DNA of 64,000 nucleotides. It comes from Hymenobacter persicinus (GTDB lineage: Bacteria > Bacteroidota > Bacteroidia > Cytophagales > Hymenobacteraceae). Below the pieces are notes generated by a model. That model saw only the letters and a list, made by a program, of their open reading frames with translations, searched no databases and had not been told where the DNA came from. Both the position numbers and the translations under genes were made by a program. The stretch's first letter is position 1; each line of letters begins with the position of its first letter. This document shows, one piece after another, positions 25,449 through 34,610 of the stretch. Location: positions 62,001 through 126,000 of the forward strand of contig NZ_SEWE01000002.1 of NCBI RefSeq assembly GCF_004167665.1, written 5' to 3'.

Positions 25449-26816
25449 ATGCGTCACTCGTTATTGCTGCTGGGCCTGCTGGCCGCCACTACTCTCCCCG
25501 CCCGGGCCCAGTGGGTGCTGCAGCCCATCAGCTTTGCCTCCCAGGACCACGAGCCCGAGGTAATTGCGGCCCTGGATGCCAACACGGCCTGGACGGCGGC
25601 CAACTTCCGCTTTTACCGCGCCGCGCCGCCCCAGGTGGCCCGCACCGCCGACGGGGGCGCCACTTGGCGGGTGAGTACCGTACCCGTGCCCACGGGCAGC
25701 CAGGGCAATGGGGTCATGGACCTCTCGGCTCTGGACGCCAACACGGCCTGGATTGCGGTAGCCAACCACTTCAGCGGACCAGCGGAGGGCAGCATCCGCA
25801 AAACCACCGACGGGGGCCTGACCTGGACGACCCAGACCACGGCCGCCGAGTTTCCGGTCAACGGCGCCCAGCCCAGCTTCGTGCACTTCTTTGATGGCAG
25901 CACCGGCATCTGCGGGGGCGGCTACGGCGGCGACCCATCTTTCCGGCTCTTTACCAGCAGCAACGGCGGCACCACCTGGACCCGGGTGCCAGCCTCCCGG
26001 CTGCCGGCTTTGCTGCCCAACGAAAACGGCCTCGCGGCCACCTACGCCCGCGGCAACACCATCTGGATCAGCACCAGCCTGGGCCGGGTTCTGCGCAGCC
26101 CCGACCGGGGCCTGACCTGGACCGTGGGCAGCACCGGCCAGCCCAACGGCCTGGCCAGCCTGGCCTTCCGCGACGACCTGCACGGCCTGGCCGTGTACGC
26201 CTACAACCGCAACAACCTGCTGCTGCGCACCACCGACGGCGGGCTGACCTGGACGGTGGTCAACTACTCCGGGCCCCTGCGCGGGGATATGGCCGTGCAA
26301 CTGGTACGCGGCTCCAACACCTACTTTTCCCTGAGCGCGGCCCCGCTGCTGAACCGCGGCTCGGTGATTTCCACCGACGATGGCCAGACCTGGACGGCCC
26401 TCGAAACCACGTTTCTGCACGGTTACGCCGCCGACTTTGCCTCACCCACGGCCGGCTGGGTCACCCAGTTTGAGCCCGACGCCGATGGGGACCCCAACGG
26501 CAGCCGGGGCTTGCACAAGTACGTGGGCACCCCGCTGCCGACCCGGGCCAGCCAGCCCCAGGCCGCGCTGGGAGCGTATCCTAACCCCAGCACCGACGGC
26601 CGCTTCCGCCTGCCTCTGGACGCTGCTTTGCGCCAGACGGCCACCCAGATGCAGGTTTACGACGCGCTGGGCCGGTTGGTGCTGCGCCAGGACGTTCTTA
26701 AAGACGCCGGGCAGCAGCTGCTCGACCTCGGCACCCAGCCCGCGGGCTGGGATTTGGTGGTGGTGCCCACGCCCGCCGGGCCCCGTCAGCAGCGCGTGCT
26801 GGTGCAGCCCCGCTAG
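25449..26816 (+). CDS. Secreted BNR/YCF48-like repeat protein with T9SS sorting domain
   Basis: A 455-residue secreted protein with signal peptide MRHSLLLLGLLAATTLPARAQ. Residues 20-370 form a beta-propeller with Asp-box / YCF48-like repeats (RTADGGATWRVS, KTTDGGLTWTTQ, RSPDRGLTWTVG, RTTDGGLTWTVV). The C-terminal 80 residues are a type A T9SS sorting domain (LGAYPNPSTDGRF, VYDALGRLVLRQ), so export across the outer membrane by the type IX system and cell-surface attachment are expected. The binding target is unknown. It ends 10 bases from the convergent STAS-like gene. Confidence 0.88.
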   Translation: MRHSLLLLGLLAATTLPARAQWVLQPISFASQDHEPEVIAALDANTAWTAANFRFYRAAPPQVARTADGGATWRVSTVPVPTGSQGNGVMDLSALDANTAWIAVANHFSGPAEGSIRKTTDGGLTWTTQTTAAEFPVNGAQPSFVHFFDGSTGICGGGYGGDPSFRLFTSSNGGTTWTRVPASRLPALLPNENGLAATYARGNTIWISTSLGRVLRSPDRGLTWTVGSTGQPNGLASLAFRDDLHGLAVYAYNRNNLLLRTTDGGLTWTVVNYSGPLRGDMAVQLVRGSNTYFSLSAAPLLNRGSVISTDDGQTWTALETTFLHGYAADFASPTAGWVTQFEPDADGDPNGSRGLHKYVGTPLPTRASQPQAALGAYPNPSTDGRFRLPLDAALRQTATQMQVYDALGRLVLRQDVLKDAGQQLLDLGTQPAGWDLVVVPTPAGPRQQRVLVQPR

Positions 26817-26826
26817 CGTACCTAGC

Positions 26827-27210
26827 TTACCCCGCCAGCCGCTGCGGTGCCCAGACGTGGTTGATCCGCTGCTGACAATACTGCTGGGCATCGAGCAGAG
26901 TGGGCACAATCAGCGGGGCGAGGGCGGGGTCTTGGGTGAGCAGCTCCTTGCGCACGGCCTCGCTCAGGTGACACAGAATCAGGCTCACGCCCTGGCGGTT
27001 GAGCTTGCGGCCGTAGCGCGTGAGCAGGGCCGCGGCGTGGGCGGGCAACTGATGCAGGCTGCTGCAGTCGACCCAGACGCTGCCCTTGCCGCTGCGGGCG
27101 GCCCGGCTCAGGGCCTGGTGCAGCACGGTTTCGGACGGCGCCGTGGGCAAAGCCTCATCTACCAGGATCAGCAGATAGCTTTCGGGTAAAATCTCTCGAT
27201 AGATTTCCAT
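26827..27210 (-). CDS. STAS-like protein (anti-sigma-factor-antagonist fold)
   Basis: A 127-residue cytoplasmic protein starting at ATG 27210 (MEIYREILPESYLLILVDEA). The alternating pattern, with SVWVDCSSLHQLPAHAAALL in the position of the usual STAS phospho-loop (DCSSL resembling the D-[ST]-S motif) and the strand GVSLILCHLSEAVRKEL, fits a STAS domain as in SpoIIAA-type antagonists. The adjacent serines are candidate phosphorylation sites. No matching RsbW-like kinase or RsbU-like phosphatase is next to it. The open frame extends to 27417, but that part is composition-poor and rejected. Family by fold-level resemblance. Confidence 0.6.
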   Translation of the reverse strand: MEIYREILPESYLLILVDEALPTAPSETVLHQALSRAARSGKGSVWVDCSSLHQLPAHAAALLTRYGRKLNRQGVSLILCHLSEAVRKELLTQDPALAPLIVPTLLDAQQYCQQRINHVWAPQRLAG

Positions 27211-27700
27211 TAACGTAACGTGCAGTTTGCAAAGGTGTCGGGGAAAGCAGGGCGGAACTAACGACTCCGGACGCGGGTACGAGCCGGCCGGTACTGAACT
27301 ACTAGCTAAAACCAAAGCCGCGGCCAGCAGCCGGGACTTTGCAGATTCTTCGCCCGCAAGGCTGGCCGGATACGGCTGCCCAGCGGCGGCATTGGCGACT
27401 TCTTCCGGCGCCCCCACGGGCAGCCCACACAGGCTCAGCAGCTTACCTGACTACCAGAAGATGATGGCCTCTAGACCCGATTTTGCACGGGATAGTTTCC
27501 CAGCGCAATCCGTTATTAGAATTACACAAAACAACTTCACCCGCCTATCCTTGGCCCGCTCCCGCGGCTTCTCCCCGCCATATTACCCGGTATAGCCGGA
27601 CTACTGCTCTCATGCGCCGGCATCGCCCAGCTTTAGGCTGATACTTGACCCACAAGAGGTTAGCTATATTTACTTCTAATAATACAACTCCTTCAACGCC
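27211..27700. other. 490-base intergenic region
   Basis: I see no convincing gene here. A CACCTTTG string (minus strand, near 27231-27238) is a possible -7 box for the STAS-like gene. The 122-residue plus-strand open frame in this stretch is low-complexity and is probably chance. The right half is less GC-rich. Confidence 0.5.
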
Positions 27701-28669
27701 CTAGTACAGAATGTCATCCACCGGCTTGAGGACTTCGGGCAGGTTGGTTTCGCCCAGCATTTCGCGCAAGTCGATTTCGATGGTCCGGCACAGGGCCGTC
27801 ATGGGCACGTCGTTCATCTGGTTCTCAAACGGATTCTCGCTGGTGTGGCCCACTACCTCAATCGTGTTGAACACCCACGACACGAGCATCGAAAACGGAA
27901 TGGTAAGCCAGATATGGTCGGGGCCGAGGCGGGAAAACTCGGCAATCAGGCCCAACGGTAGCAGGGCCACGAACAGCCACACGAAGAGGTAGCTGAAAAA
28001 GGCGTACTGCCGGGGAAAAGGCGTGTTCTTGATTCGCTCGCAGCCGCCCTGCAGGTCGTAGAGCCGGTCCAGGGTGCGCATCATGGCCACGTGCTGGAAA
28101 TCGTTGAGCAGGCCCCGCTCCTCGCGCAGGCGGCGTAGCTCGGCGCCCTGCTCACGCACGAGGTGGGTGGGCGGGTTGCGCTTGTGGCGCGTCGCCTCCG
28201 ACTCGGCCGGGTCGAGGAAGGGCGCCACGTCGGTGTCCCAGAGCTCGGGCTGCTGGCGCAGACGGATGCGCAGGGCGTTGCACCAGGCCAAGTGGCGGTA
28301 GAGCAGGCGGCGGTGGCGCACGCTCAGCTCCTCGAGTGTGGCGGCCGGGGCCTCCACGCCGGGAGCATCCACTACGGAGGTCACAAACTCCAGGGCCTGC
28401 ACGGCCCAGCTGCGGCTGCTGTTGACGATGCCGCCCCAGATCTGGCGGGCGTCGAGGAAACGGTCGTAGGAGCCGTTGTTTTTAAAGCCAATGTAAAAGG
28501 ACACGGCAATACCGAGCGTGCCCACCGGCTGCCACGGAATAGCCACCGAGTGAACGTTCAGCGGCCCGTACACAATGCAGACCACCGCCGACCAGATGGC
28601 GAAAGCCAGCAGGCTGCGCCAGGAAGATTCAAAAATGAGGCGCCAACGGAGGTTACTGCGAACGTACAT
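27701..28669 (-). CDS. Bestrophin-family anion channel protein
   Basis: A 322-residue membrane protein of the bestrophin / UPF0187 family, which forms pentameric chloride or anion channels. Typical segments are MYVRSNLRWRLIFESSWRSL, GTLGIAVSFYIGFKNNGSYDRF, ARQIWGGIVNSSRSWA, and the pore and C-terminal region IPFSMLVSWVFNTIEVVGHTSENPFENQMNDVPM. Bacterial members resemble KpBest; physiological roles are mostly unknown. Confidence 0.9.
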   Translation of the reverse strand: MYVRSNLRWRLIFESSWRSLLAFAIWSAVVCIVYGPLNVHSVAIPWQPVGTLGIAVSFYIGFKNNGSYDRFLDARQIWGGIVNSSRSWAVQALEFVTSVVDAPGVEAPAATLEELSVRHRRLLYRHLAWCNALRIRLRQQPELWDTDVAPFLDPAESEATRHKRNPPTHLVREQGAELRRLREERGLLNDFQHVAMMRTLDRLYDLQGGCERIKNTPFPRQYAFFSYLFVWLFVALLPLGLIAEFSRLGPDHIWLTIPFSMLVSWVFNTIEVVGHTSENPFENQMNDVPMTALCRTIEIDLREMLGETNLPEVLKPVDDILY

Positions 28670-28732
28670 GGAAGGAAATTGAGCGGGAAACGTGAACGAA
28701 ATAACGGCGGCGCTACTGTTTAGTTGGCCGGC

Positions 28733-30622
28733 TTAGGCTTCATGGTCATCTTCCAGGTCGATGCCCATGAGCTGCATGAGCTTGCTGGCGTTGAAGCTGC
28801 CGCAAACCCCGGGCGTGAGGTGGTAGTCAAACAGAATCCGGTCCCCCTCGATGACGCTGTTGAAGCTGTAGTTGGTCACGGCCCCGGGCAACTCGTCGGC
28901 CATGGCGGCCAGCTCCAGGTCGTGCGTGCTGATCAGGCCGCTGGCCGGGCGGCGGTGTAGCTGCCGGATCAGGGCCCGGGCCCCGCGGTGCCGGTCCCGG
29001 GAGTTGGTGCCCTTCAGGATTTCGTCGAGCAGGTAGAAAACCGGGAATTCGGGAGGGGTTGTCGGCGCACCGGCAGCAGCCGGCCCGGCCGTAAGCTCCA
29101 GCAGCAGGCGCAGGCGCTTGAGCTCGGCATAAAACGAGGACGTGCTTTCGGCCAGGTTGTCCTGGGTGCGCATGGCCGAGTACACCCGGGCCGGGCTCAG
29201 GTGCAGCCGTCGGGCGCAGACCACCCCGCCGGCCAGAGCCAGCACCATATTCAGCCCCACGGTGCGCAGGAAAGTGCTTTTACCCGACATGTTGGAGCCC
29301 GTAATAACGCCTGTCCGACCGTAGCCGGCGGTGTGGAAGTCGTTGGTGGTGCGCCCGGCGCTGAAAATGAGCGGGTGGCCCAGGGCTTCGGCCGTTACTT
29401 CCAGGGGCTCGGGGCTGAGCGTGGGCACGGCGTACGCGGGGTTGGCAAACTGAAATCCGGCCAGGCTGACCAGGGCCTCCAACTCGGCCTGCACTTCCAG
29501 CACGGTGGTCAGTTCGGGCCCCAAGTGGCGTTTCCAGCGCTCCAGCTGCCACATGGCGTGCAGGTCCCAGAGCAACAGGCTGTTGGTCAGCAGCAGGGCC
29601 AACGGATGTTCCCGCACCGAAAACATGCCCGCCACCGTGGCCAGCCGCCCCAGGCGCACCGTGGCCGCCGTACCGTGGCTGGCCGTGCGCAGCCGCGCGC
29701 GCAGCTCCCGCAGCCGGGGGGCCTGCCAGTCCTGCTCGGTGTCATCTTCAAACCAGGCCAGCTGAGCCTGGGTGGCCCGCAGGGCGTCGCGCATGGCCAG
29801 GGCCTGCTCCCCGTACTCAGCCCGGATAGCGCCGAAACGGCCGTTGAACAGACTGATGGCCAATACCACGAAGGCCACGGACCGGTAGCCCAAGCCCAGC
29901 ACGCCGGCCCCGATGGCCGCCAGCAGCAGCAGGGGCAGCAGCACGAGCATCGGCTTGAGCCAGGGCTTGTCAGCAAAATAGTCGGGGCGGGCCAGCCAAG
30001 TGCTGAAGGCCCGCGGGTCGGCCTGCTGGTGGGGAAAGTGCCGGGCCCGGGCCTGCCACTCCTGCCGCCAGCTGGTTTCGGGGGCCAATTCGGCGGCGGC
30101 CTGCTGCCGGGCCACCACTTCCGGCGCCGCCGCCGGGGCCAGCAGCCAGCCGGCCAGCCAGTCGTGGCCCAGGCGGGTGGTAGCGCGGTTCAGGAGTTGA
30201 AACAGGGACTGGGCCCCGAACACGTCGAGGTCGGCGGCGTAGGCGTGCTGGGCGTCGAGGTAGCGCAGGCCGCCGTCGAAACCCGAAAGCTGGCCGGACA
30301 GGCGGCGCAGCTCCTCCTGGTTGAGCTGGGCCAAAAGGCGGTGATGCTCCCGCTGGTAGTGCATCCGGGAGTGCCAGCGCACCAAGAGCCAGAACGCCAG
30401 CCAGACCGCGGCCAAAAACCCGATGCCCGCCCCGATCTGACCGTTCGTAAACAGCCCCCAAGCCCCGGCCGCGCCCAGTCCGAACAGCAGCACCCGCAGC
30501 CAGCCCCCAAGCTGGTGCCGGCCGGCAAAGTGCTTTTCCTGGTCGGTGTGGACGGTCAGGTTTTCGGTGAAAACGTCGGCGGGGGCAATGGAAAGCGAAC
30601 GAACAGCGGCGGAAACGGGCAT
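28733..30622 (-). CDS. Membrane-anchored MutS-family ATPase
   Basis: A 629-residue protein. The start is ATG 30622 (MPVSAAVRSLSIAP), not the GTG further upstream, because a promoter-like TACCTTCG (30646-30653, minus strand) overlaps that GTG. N-terminal hydrophobic segments (about 45-80 and 220-260) place it in the membrane, followed by a MutS-like lever region and a MutS domain V ATPase: Walker A GSNMSGKST with Lys448, then VFYLLDEILKGTNSRDRHRG as Walker B and signature, and LISTHDLELAAMADE. There is no mismatch-recognition domain I. Many Bacteroidota have such proteins, annotated as DNA mismatch repair protein, but a role in mismatch repair is unproven. Confidence 0.88.
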   Translation of the reverse strand: MPVSAAVRSLSIAPADVFTENLTVHTDQEKHFAGRHQLGGWLRVLLFGLGAAGAWGLFTNGQIGAGIGFLAAVWLAFWLLVRWHSRMHYQREHHRLLAQLNQEELRRLSGQLSGFDGGLRYLDAQHAYAADLDVFGAQSLFQLLNRATTRLGHDWLAGWLLAPAAAPEVVARQQAAAELAPETSWRQEWQARARHFPHQQADPRAFSTWLARPDYFADKPWLKPMLVLLPLLLLAAIGAGVLGLGYRSVAFVVLAISLFNGRFGAIRAEYGEQALAMRDALRATQAQLAWFEDDTEQDWQAPRLRELRARLRTASHGTAATVRLGRLATVAGMFSVREHPLALLLTNSLLLWDLHAMWQLERWKRHLGPELTTVLEVQAELEALVSLAGFQFANPAYAVPTLSPEPLEVTAEALGHPLIFSAGRTTNDFHTAGYGRTGVITGSNMSGKSTFLRTVGLNMVLALAGGVVCARRLHLSPARVYSAMRTQDNLAESTSSFYAELKRLRLLLELTAGPAAAGAPTTPPEFPVFYLLDEILKGTNSRDRHRGARALIRQLHRRPASGLISTHDLELAAMADELPGAVTNYSFNSVIEGDRILFDYHLTPGVCGSFNASKLMQLMGIDLEDDHEA

Positions 30623-30645
30623 AATAACGAAACAAGTAGCAGCCA

Positions 30646-30653
30646 CGAAGGTA
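30646..30653 (-). promoter_or_regulatory. Candidate -7 box for the MutS-like gene
   Basis: TACCTTCG on the minus strand is one mismatch from TAnnTTTG, 23 bases upstream of the ATG at 30622. It helps decide the start. Confidence 0.45.
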
Positions 30654-30678
30654 CGCCGCCCCGGTCCGCTTCGGCCAC

Positions 30679-31200
30679 TTATTTCCCGGTTTCAGCCGGG
30701 CCCGCCTGGTCCCAGTCCGCCGGGAGCTGCTTGTGCGACCCGTCGCAGTAGGGCTTATTGGCCGATTGTCCGCAGCGGCACAGGGCGGTGCGCGGGTGCA
30801 GTTGCTGCTGCCCGTCGGCGCCGCACACCAGCACCGGGCCGTGCACCAGCAGCGGCCCGCCGGGACTTACCTCCACCCGCGGCAGGTCGGTGGGGCGGGT
30901 TTCGGCCACGGTGGCCCGCACGTCGTCGGTAACGGGCAAAGTGGCCGGCTCGGCGGCCCGGTCGGCGTTGCGGAAGTAGCTTAGCGCCCCGCTGGGGCAG
31001 GTTTCAATCTGCCGCTCAATGGCGGCCGAGGATGCCGCCGTGGGGTCAATCCAGGGGCGGCGCTCAAAGTCGAACACGGCGGGCAGGCCCTGCACACACT
31101 TTTTGGAGTGAATGCACAGCGCCGGCTGCCACACCACCGTGACTTCACCGTTGGAGTAGTGCTTAACGATGGGGCGCGGAGTGGGGTCGGCGGAGCTCAT
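30679..31200 (-). CDS. Two-domain iron-sulfur protein: Fer4_19 plus CDGSH
   Basis: A 173-residue cytoplasmic protein. The N-terminal Fer4_19-type mono-cluster domain has Cys29, Cys35 and Cys68 (ALCIHSKKC, IETCPSGAL). The C-terminal CDGSH zinc-finger-like domain has the full signature C-x-C-x2-S-x3-P-x-C-D-G-S-H at residues 141-156 (CRCGQSANKPYCDGSH), so Cys141, Cys143, Cys152 and His156 bind a 2Fe-2S cluster. It may carry electrons or store clusters. It lies 56 bases upstream of the MutS-like gene on the same strand, although that gene appears to have its own promoter. Confidence 0.88.
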   Translation of the reverse strand: MSSADPTPRPIVKHYSNGEVTVVWQPALCIHSKKCVQGLPAVFDFERRPWIDPTAASSAAIERQIETCPSGALSYFRNADRAAEPATLPVTDDVRATVAETRPTDLPRVEVSPGGPLLVHGPVLVCGADGQQQLHPRTALCRCGQSANKPYCDGSHKQLPADWDQAGPAETGK

Positions 31201-31481
31201 GGCAAGGCAGGGTGGCGGTACAGGTGAGCTTCAAGCTAGCATTTTGGCGCCAGATGTCGGCACTATCCTGCTGCTGATGGAGCAGCGCAAAGTAGAATTC
31301 GGGAATTATTGCTGCCTGCTCAGCATTATTTTCCCCACCGAATTTCCGCCCGGCTTTATCCGCAATCCACGCCCTTTATTGATGATTACCTGTAGATTAG
31401 AAACTAAGAAGTTGGACATGTTGATAAAAAACAAAATCTTGTGTCAGCAAATCAATTGATTCCTATCTACCGCTTATTGCC

Positions 31482-32237
31482 ATGAAACTATCCACCCGTC
31501 TGGCCCTGGGGCTGGCCCTGGCCTTACCGGCCTGCCACAAGAAAGACGTACCCGCCGACCCCTGCAAGAAGCTGCAGCTCCCCCACCTGAACATCCGTTA
31601 CCTCGAGGGCACGGGCACCCCCTCCCCCGACACGGTCTACACCGGCCAGGTCGTCGGCTTCGAGGCCCCCGCCGCTCCCTATACCAGCTACCAGTGGCAG
31701 GTGGGCAGTGCGGCCAATACCCGTACCGAGCGCCGCTTCGCGCTGGACTTCCCCGAGGCCGTCACCGGCCGCATTCCCGTGCGCCTGATTGCTCGCCGCC
31801 CGCCCAGCACCGCCTGCTTCCCCAAGGACGACGGCGTGGACACGCTGCTGACCACGCTCACGCTCATGCCCCGCGGCGACCTGCGCGCGCCCATCTACGG
31901 CAAGTTTCAGGGCGCCAACGTGGACGCGCCCCGCGACACGTTTACCGTGCGCATCTTTCTCGGGCCCAACTATGTTTTCCCCAACAACCCGGCCGCCCCG
32001 CTGCTGAACTACCTGCGCAACCTGGGCAAGGGCTGTCAGTCTCCTTCCTTCGAGGTAGGCCTGCGCTGGCGCGGCATCAATATCAACCATGACATGAATG
32101 ACTCCGGCTGCCTGAGCCCTTACGGCAAGGGCTACCTGACCACGCGCGACAGCCTGCGCATCGAGTACGACGAATATCTATCCTCTACAAGCTTACAGAA
32201 GCGCAGCCGCGTGTTCCTGGGCAAGCGCGTCAAATAG
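31482..32237 (+). CDS. Lipoprotein of unknown function
   Basis: A 251-residue lipoprotein with signal peptide and lipobox LPAC (Cys18), followed by HKKDVPADPC. The mature part begins with a beta-sandwich-like region (TVYTGQVVGFEAP, YTSYQWQVGSAANTRTERRF) resembling a PKD or Ig fold, then a C-terminal domain that I cannot assign (GLRWRGININHDMNDSGC). The 281 bases upstream are AT-rich and hold no visible gene. No operon partner is seen. Confidence 0.7.
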   Translation: MKLSTRLALGLALALPACHKKDVPADPCKKLQLPHLNIRYLEGTGTPSPDTVYTGQVVGFEAPAAPYTSYQWQVGSAANTRTERRFALDFPEAVTGRIPVRLIARRPPSTACFPKDDGVDTLLTTLTLMPRGDLRAPIYGKFQGANVDAPRDTFTVRIFLGPNYVFPNNPAAPLLNYLRNLGKGCQSPSFEVGLRWRGININHDMNDSGCLSPYGKGYLTTRDSLRIEYDEYLSSTSLQKRSRVFLGKRVK

Positions 32238-32346
32238 TAGCTTTTTCATCCGCTATCATTTCAAACCTCCTGGTACGGCTTTCGGAGCGGGAAGGACGGC
32301 AACGCCGGGCCAGTCAACCTTTACACCGCACTTGCGCACTTCTCCC

Positions 32347-34542
32347 CTACCGCTCAAACCGCACGGCCAGGAAGAAATTGCGGCCCGCGCCGCTGATACC
32401 GGAGGCAAAGACGCGGTAGTTGGTATCGAGGATATTTTCCAGGCCCGCCTGCACGGCCCAGCTACGGGTGAGCTGGTAGCTGGTCCGCAGGTTGAGCGTG
32501 TACCAGCCCAGCGCCCCAACAGGAGTAGCCTGGGGCAGGTTGTCCTCGCCGGACGGGCTGTACTCGTGCACCCGCTTGCGGCCGTTGAACAGCACCGAGC
32601 CCTCGGCCGTGAGCTTGGCCTGCTGGTAAGTCAGCGCGGCGCGGCCGTAGAGCGGGGAAATATGGTCCAGGGGCACGTCGGCCACCCGGTCCCGGCCCTG
32701 GGTGTAGGTCAGGGTGCCATCGAGGCGCAGGTGGGCGGGCAACGCCAGCTGGGCCCGGGCCGCCACGCCCCGAATGCGGGCCTTCCCGGTATTCACGGTG
32801 GCCACGGTAGCGTAGGTTTGGCCGTTGTAGGTCGTGGTGGTCTTGCCGTCGGGCGTGGTGAAGGGGCGTACTACCAGCGCGTCGCGCAGGGTGGTGTAGA
32901 AGCCGGTCAGGGACACCAGCAGCCGGTCCTGCACGGTTTCTGACAGTTCCACCTCGTAGTTCACCACGCGCTCCGGCTTCAGGCCGGGGTTGGGCACGAT
33001 GAGCGTGCCGTTGTTCTGCTCGAAGGTTTTGTTGATGTCGTCCACGTTGGGGTTGCGGAAACCCGTCGCCACCAGCCCGCTCAGGCGCAGGCCGGCCGGC
33101 AGCAGGGCCACCAGCCCCACGTTGCCGTCGAGGGAAGCGGAGCTCTGGTCGACCTGCCGGTACTGCGTATCGAAAAAGCGCGGGTCAAACTCAGCATTCA
33201 CCTGCACCCGGCTGTAGCGCAGACCGTCGGAGAGGATCAGGCGGTCCGTAATTTCCCAGCGGTGGGCCGCGTACAGACCCTGGGTGGCGTAGGTTGAGCC
33301 GTTGGGGTAGCGCGTCACGATGGGCGTCACGGCCCCGGTCACGACGTTGACGCCCTCGCCGATGCTGCGCACCCGGTTGTGGGTAAGCTCGGCCCCGTAG
33401 CGCAGCTCGTGCCGGCCGATATTCTTGAACAAGTCCAGGTTGGCACTGAGTACCCGCACTTTCTCGGTGTTTTCCTGGCGTACGTCCTTGCCAAAGTCGC
33501 GCACGAGGCGGCTTTCCTCCACGGCCTGCACGGCGGGCGTGAGGCGCAGCACATCGAACAGGCCGCGGCGGCGGGTCAGCTCGAGTTGGTAGGAGCCGAA
33601 AAGCCGCTTCTGGGGACCATAATCCCACTCGGCGTAGCGCAGGGCGCCGTTGCGGTAGGTTTGCAGCCTATCGAAGCGGGGCACGTCGGAGGTCGTGGAC
33701 AGCTGTAGGTTGAGCAGGTGGCGCTGGCCGGTTTTGGGCTGAAACAGCAGCTTCTGCACCACGTCGAGCTGGCGGTAGCCGGTGAACTTCTGGCGGTTCA
33801 CCTCGTCGTTGGCCACCACCACGTCCTTGCCGTTTTGGCGCTCCACGTACTGCTTCACTTCCCCAAAGCCGGGGTAGGCGTCGATGCCGTGGCGGCCTTT
33901 GCGCAGGTCGTCGAAGTCGGTGGCGGTGATGCTGGTAAACGTGGCCCAGCGCTTCCAGCCCAGGGAAAAGTCGGTGTGGGCGGTTTTTTCGCGGGCGGCG
34001 GTGGCGTAGCGCAGCAGGTTGGTGGTACGGGCCGCGAAGCCGGTGCTGTCGGCCAGCCGGGGCTGCTTGGTGTAGAGGCTGATAACCCCGCCCAGGGCGT
34101 CGGAGCCGTACATCACCGCGCCCGCGCCATTCAAAATCTCCACCCGCTCCAGGGCGTTGGCGTCCACGCTGAGAATGTTCTGCAAATGGCCGGCCCGGTA
34201 GATGGCGTTGTTGAGCCGCACCCCGTCGACGACCAGCAGCACCTTGTTGGCCTCGAAGCCGCGCATCACCGGGGAGCCGCCGCCGTGCTGGGACTTCTGC
34301 ACGAACACCCAGCCCGAGTTCTGCAGCGCATCGGCTATGGTGGCCGGGTTTTGCAGGCGGATGCGCCGGGCCGTGAGCACGTCAATCTGCTGGGGAATGT
34401 CGCGCTTGGTTTCCAGAGTGCGGTTAGCCGACACCACCACCTCACTGAGCCCGATAACCTTGCTCGAATCGGGGGAAAACTGCTCGGCGGGGCATTCCGG
34501 GCCGGCAAAGAGCTCCAGCAGAGCGGGTAGCAAATGTTTCAT
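32347..34542 (-). CDS. TonB-dependent outer-membrane receptor
   Basis: A 731-residue receptor. The plug domain spans about 30-155: EVVVSANRTLETKRDIPQQI, then GGGSPVMRGFEANKVLLVVDG, RLNNAIYRAGHLQNILSVDA, RVEILNGAGAVMYGSDALGG. A 22-strand barrel follows, ending with the aromatic-rich strand AGRNFFLAVRFER. The plug pattern resembles hemin or siderophore receptors (HmuR/BtuB type). A TonB box may lie in SKVIGLSEVVV. The signal peptide is poorly defined, so the real start could differ from ATG 34542. A perfect -7 box TATCTTTG lies 24 bases upstream. Confidence 0.93.
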   Translation of the reverse strand: MKHLLPALLELFAGPECPAEQFSPDSSKVIGLSEVVVSANRTLETKRDIPQQIDVLTARRIRLQNPATIADALQNSGWVFVQKSQHGGGSPVMRGFEANKVLLVVDGVRLNNAIYRAGHLQNILSVDANALERVEILNGAGAVMYGSDALGGVISLYTKQPRLADSTGFAARTTNLLRYATAAREKTAHTDFSLGWKRWATFTSITATDFDDLRKGRHGIDAYPGFGEVKQYVERQNGKDVVVANDEVNRQKFTGYRQLDVVQKLLFQPKTGQRHLLNLQLSTTSDVPRFDRLQTYRNGALRYAEWDYGPQKRLFGSYQLELTRRRGLFDVLRLTPAVQAVEESRLVRDFGKDVRQENTEKVRVLSANLDLFKNIGRHELRYGAELTHNRVRSIGEGVNVVTGAVTPIVTRYPNGSTYATQGLYAAHRWEITDRLILSDGLRYSRVQVNAEFDPRFFDTQYRQVDQSSASLDGNVGLVALLPAGLRLSGLVATGFRNPNVDDINKTFEQNNGTLIVPNPGLKPERVVNYEVELSETVQDRLLVSLTGFYTTLRDALVVRPFTTPDGKTTTTYNGQTYATVATVNTGKARIRGVAARAQLALPAHLRLDGTLTYTQGRDRVADVPLDHISPLYGRAALTYQQAKLTAEGSVLFNGRKRVHEYSPSGEDNLPQATPVGALGWYTLNLRTSYQLTRSWAVQAGLENILDTNYRVFASGISGAGRNFFLAVRFER

Positions 34543-34565
34543 GAAGAACAGATGAAGAAGGAAGC

Positions 34566-34573
34566 CAAAGATA
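34566..34573 (-). promoter_or_regulatory. -7 box for the TonB-dependent receptor gene
   Basis: TATCTTTG on the minus strand matches TAnnTTTG exactly. No good -33 box is seen. Confidence 0.55.
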
Positions 34574-34610
34574 GGCTACGCGGTTCTTTGTCGAGCTTAC
34601 TCCAGCCTGT

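Noticed and set aside
23329-25563. Long plus-strand open frame opposite the FUSC gene
   Set aside because: Antisense shadow; FUSC has clear membrane topology and family similarity.
27227-27595. A 122-residue plus-strand open frame between STAS-like and bestrophin genes
   Set aside because: Low-complexity composition and no domain; likely chance.
28733-30622. Annotation as canonical mismatch-repair MutS
   Set aside because: No mismatch-recognition domain; membrane segments are present instead.
28988-30751. Long plus-strand open frame opposite the MutS-like gene
   Set aside because: Antisense shadow; the MutS-like ATPase has Walker motifs on the other strand.
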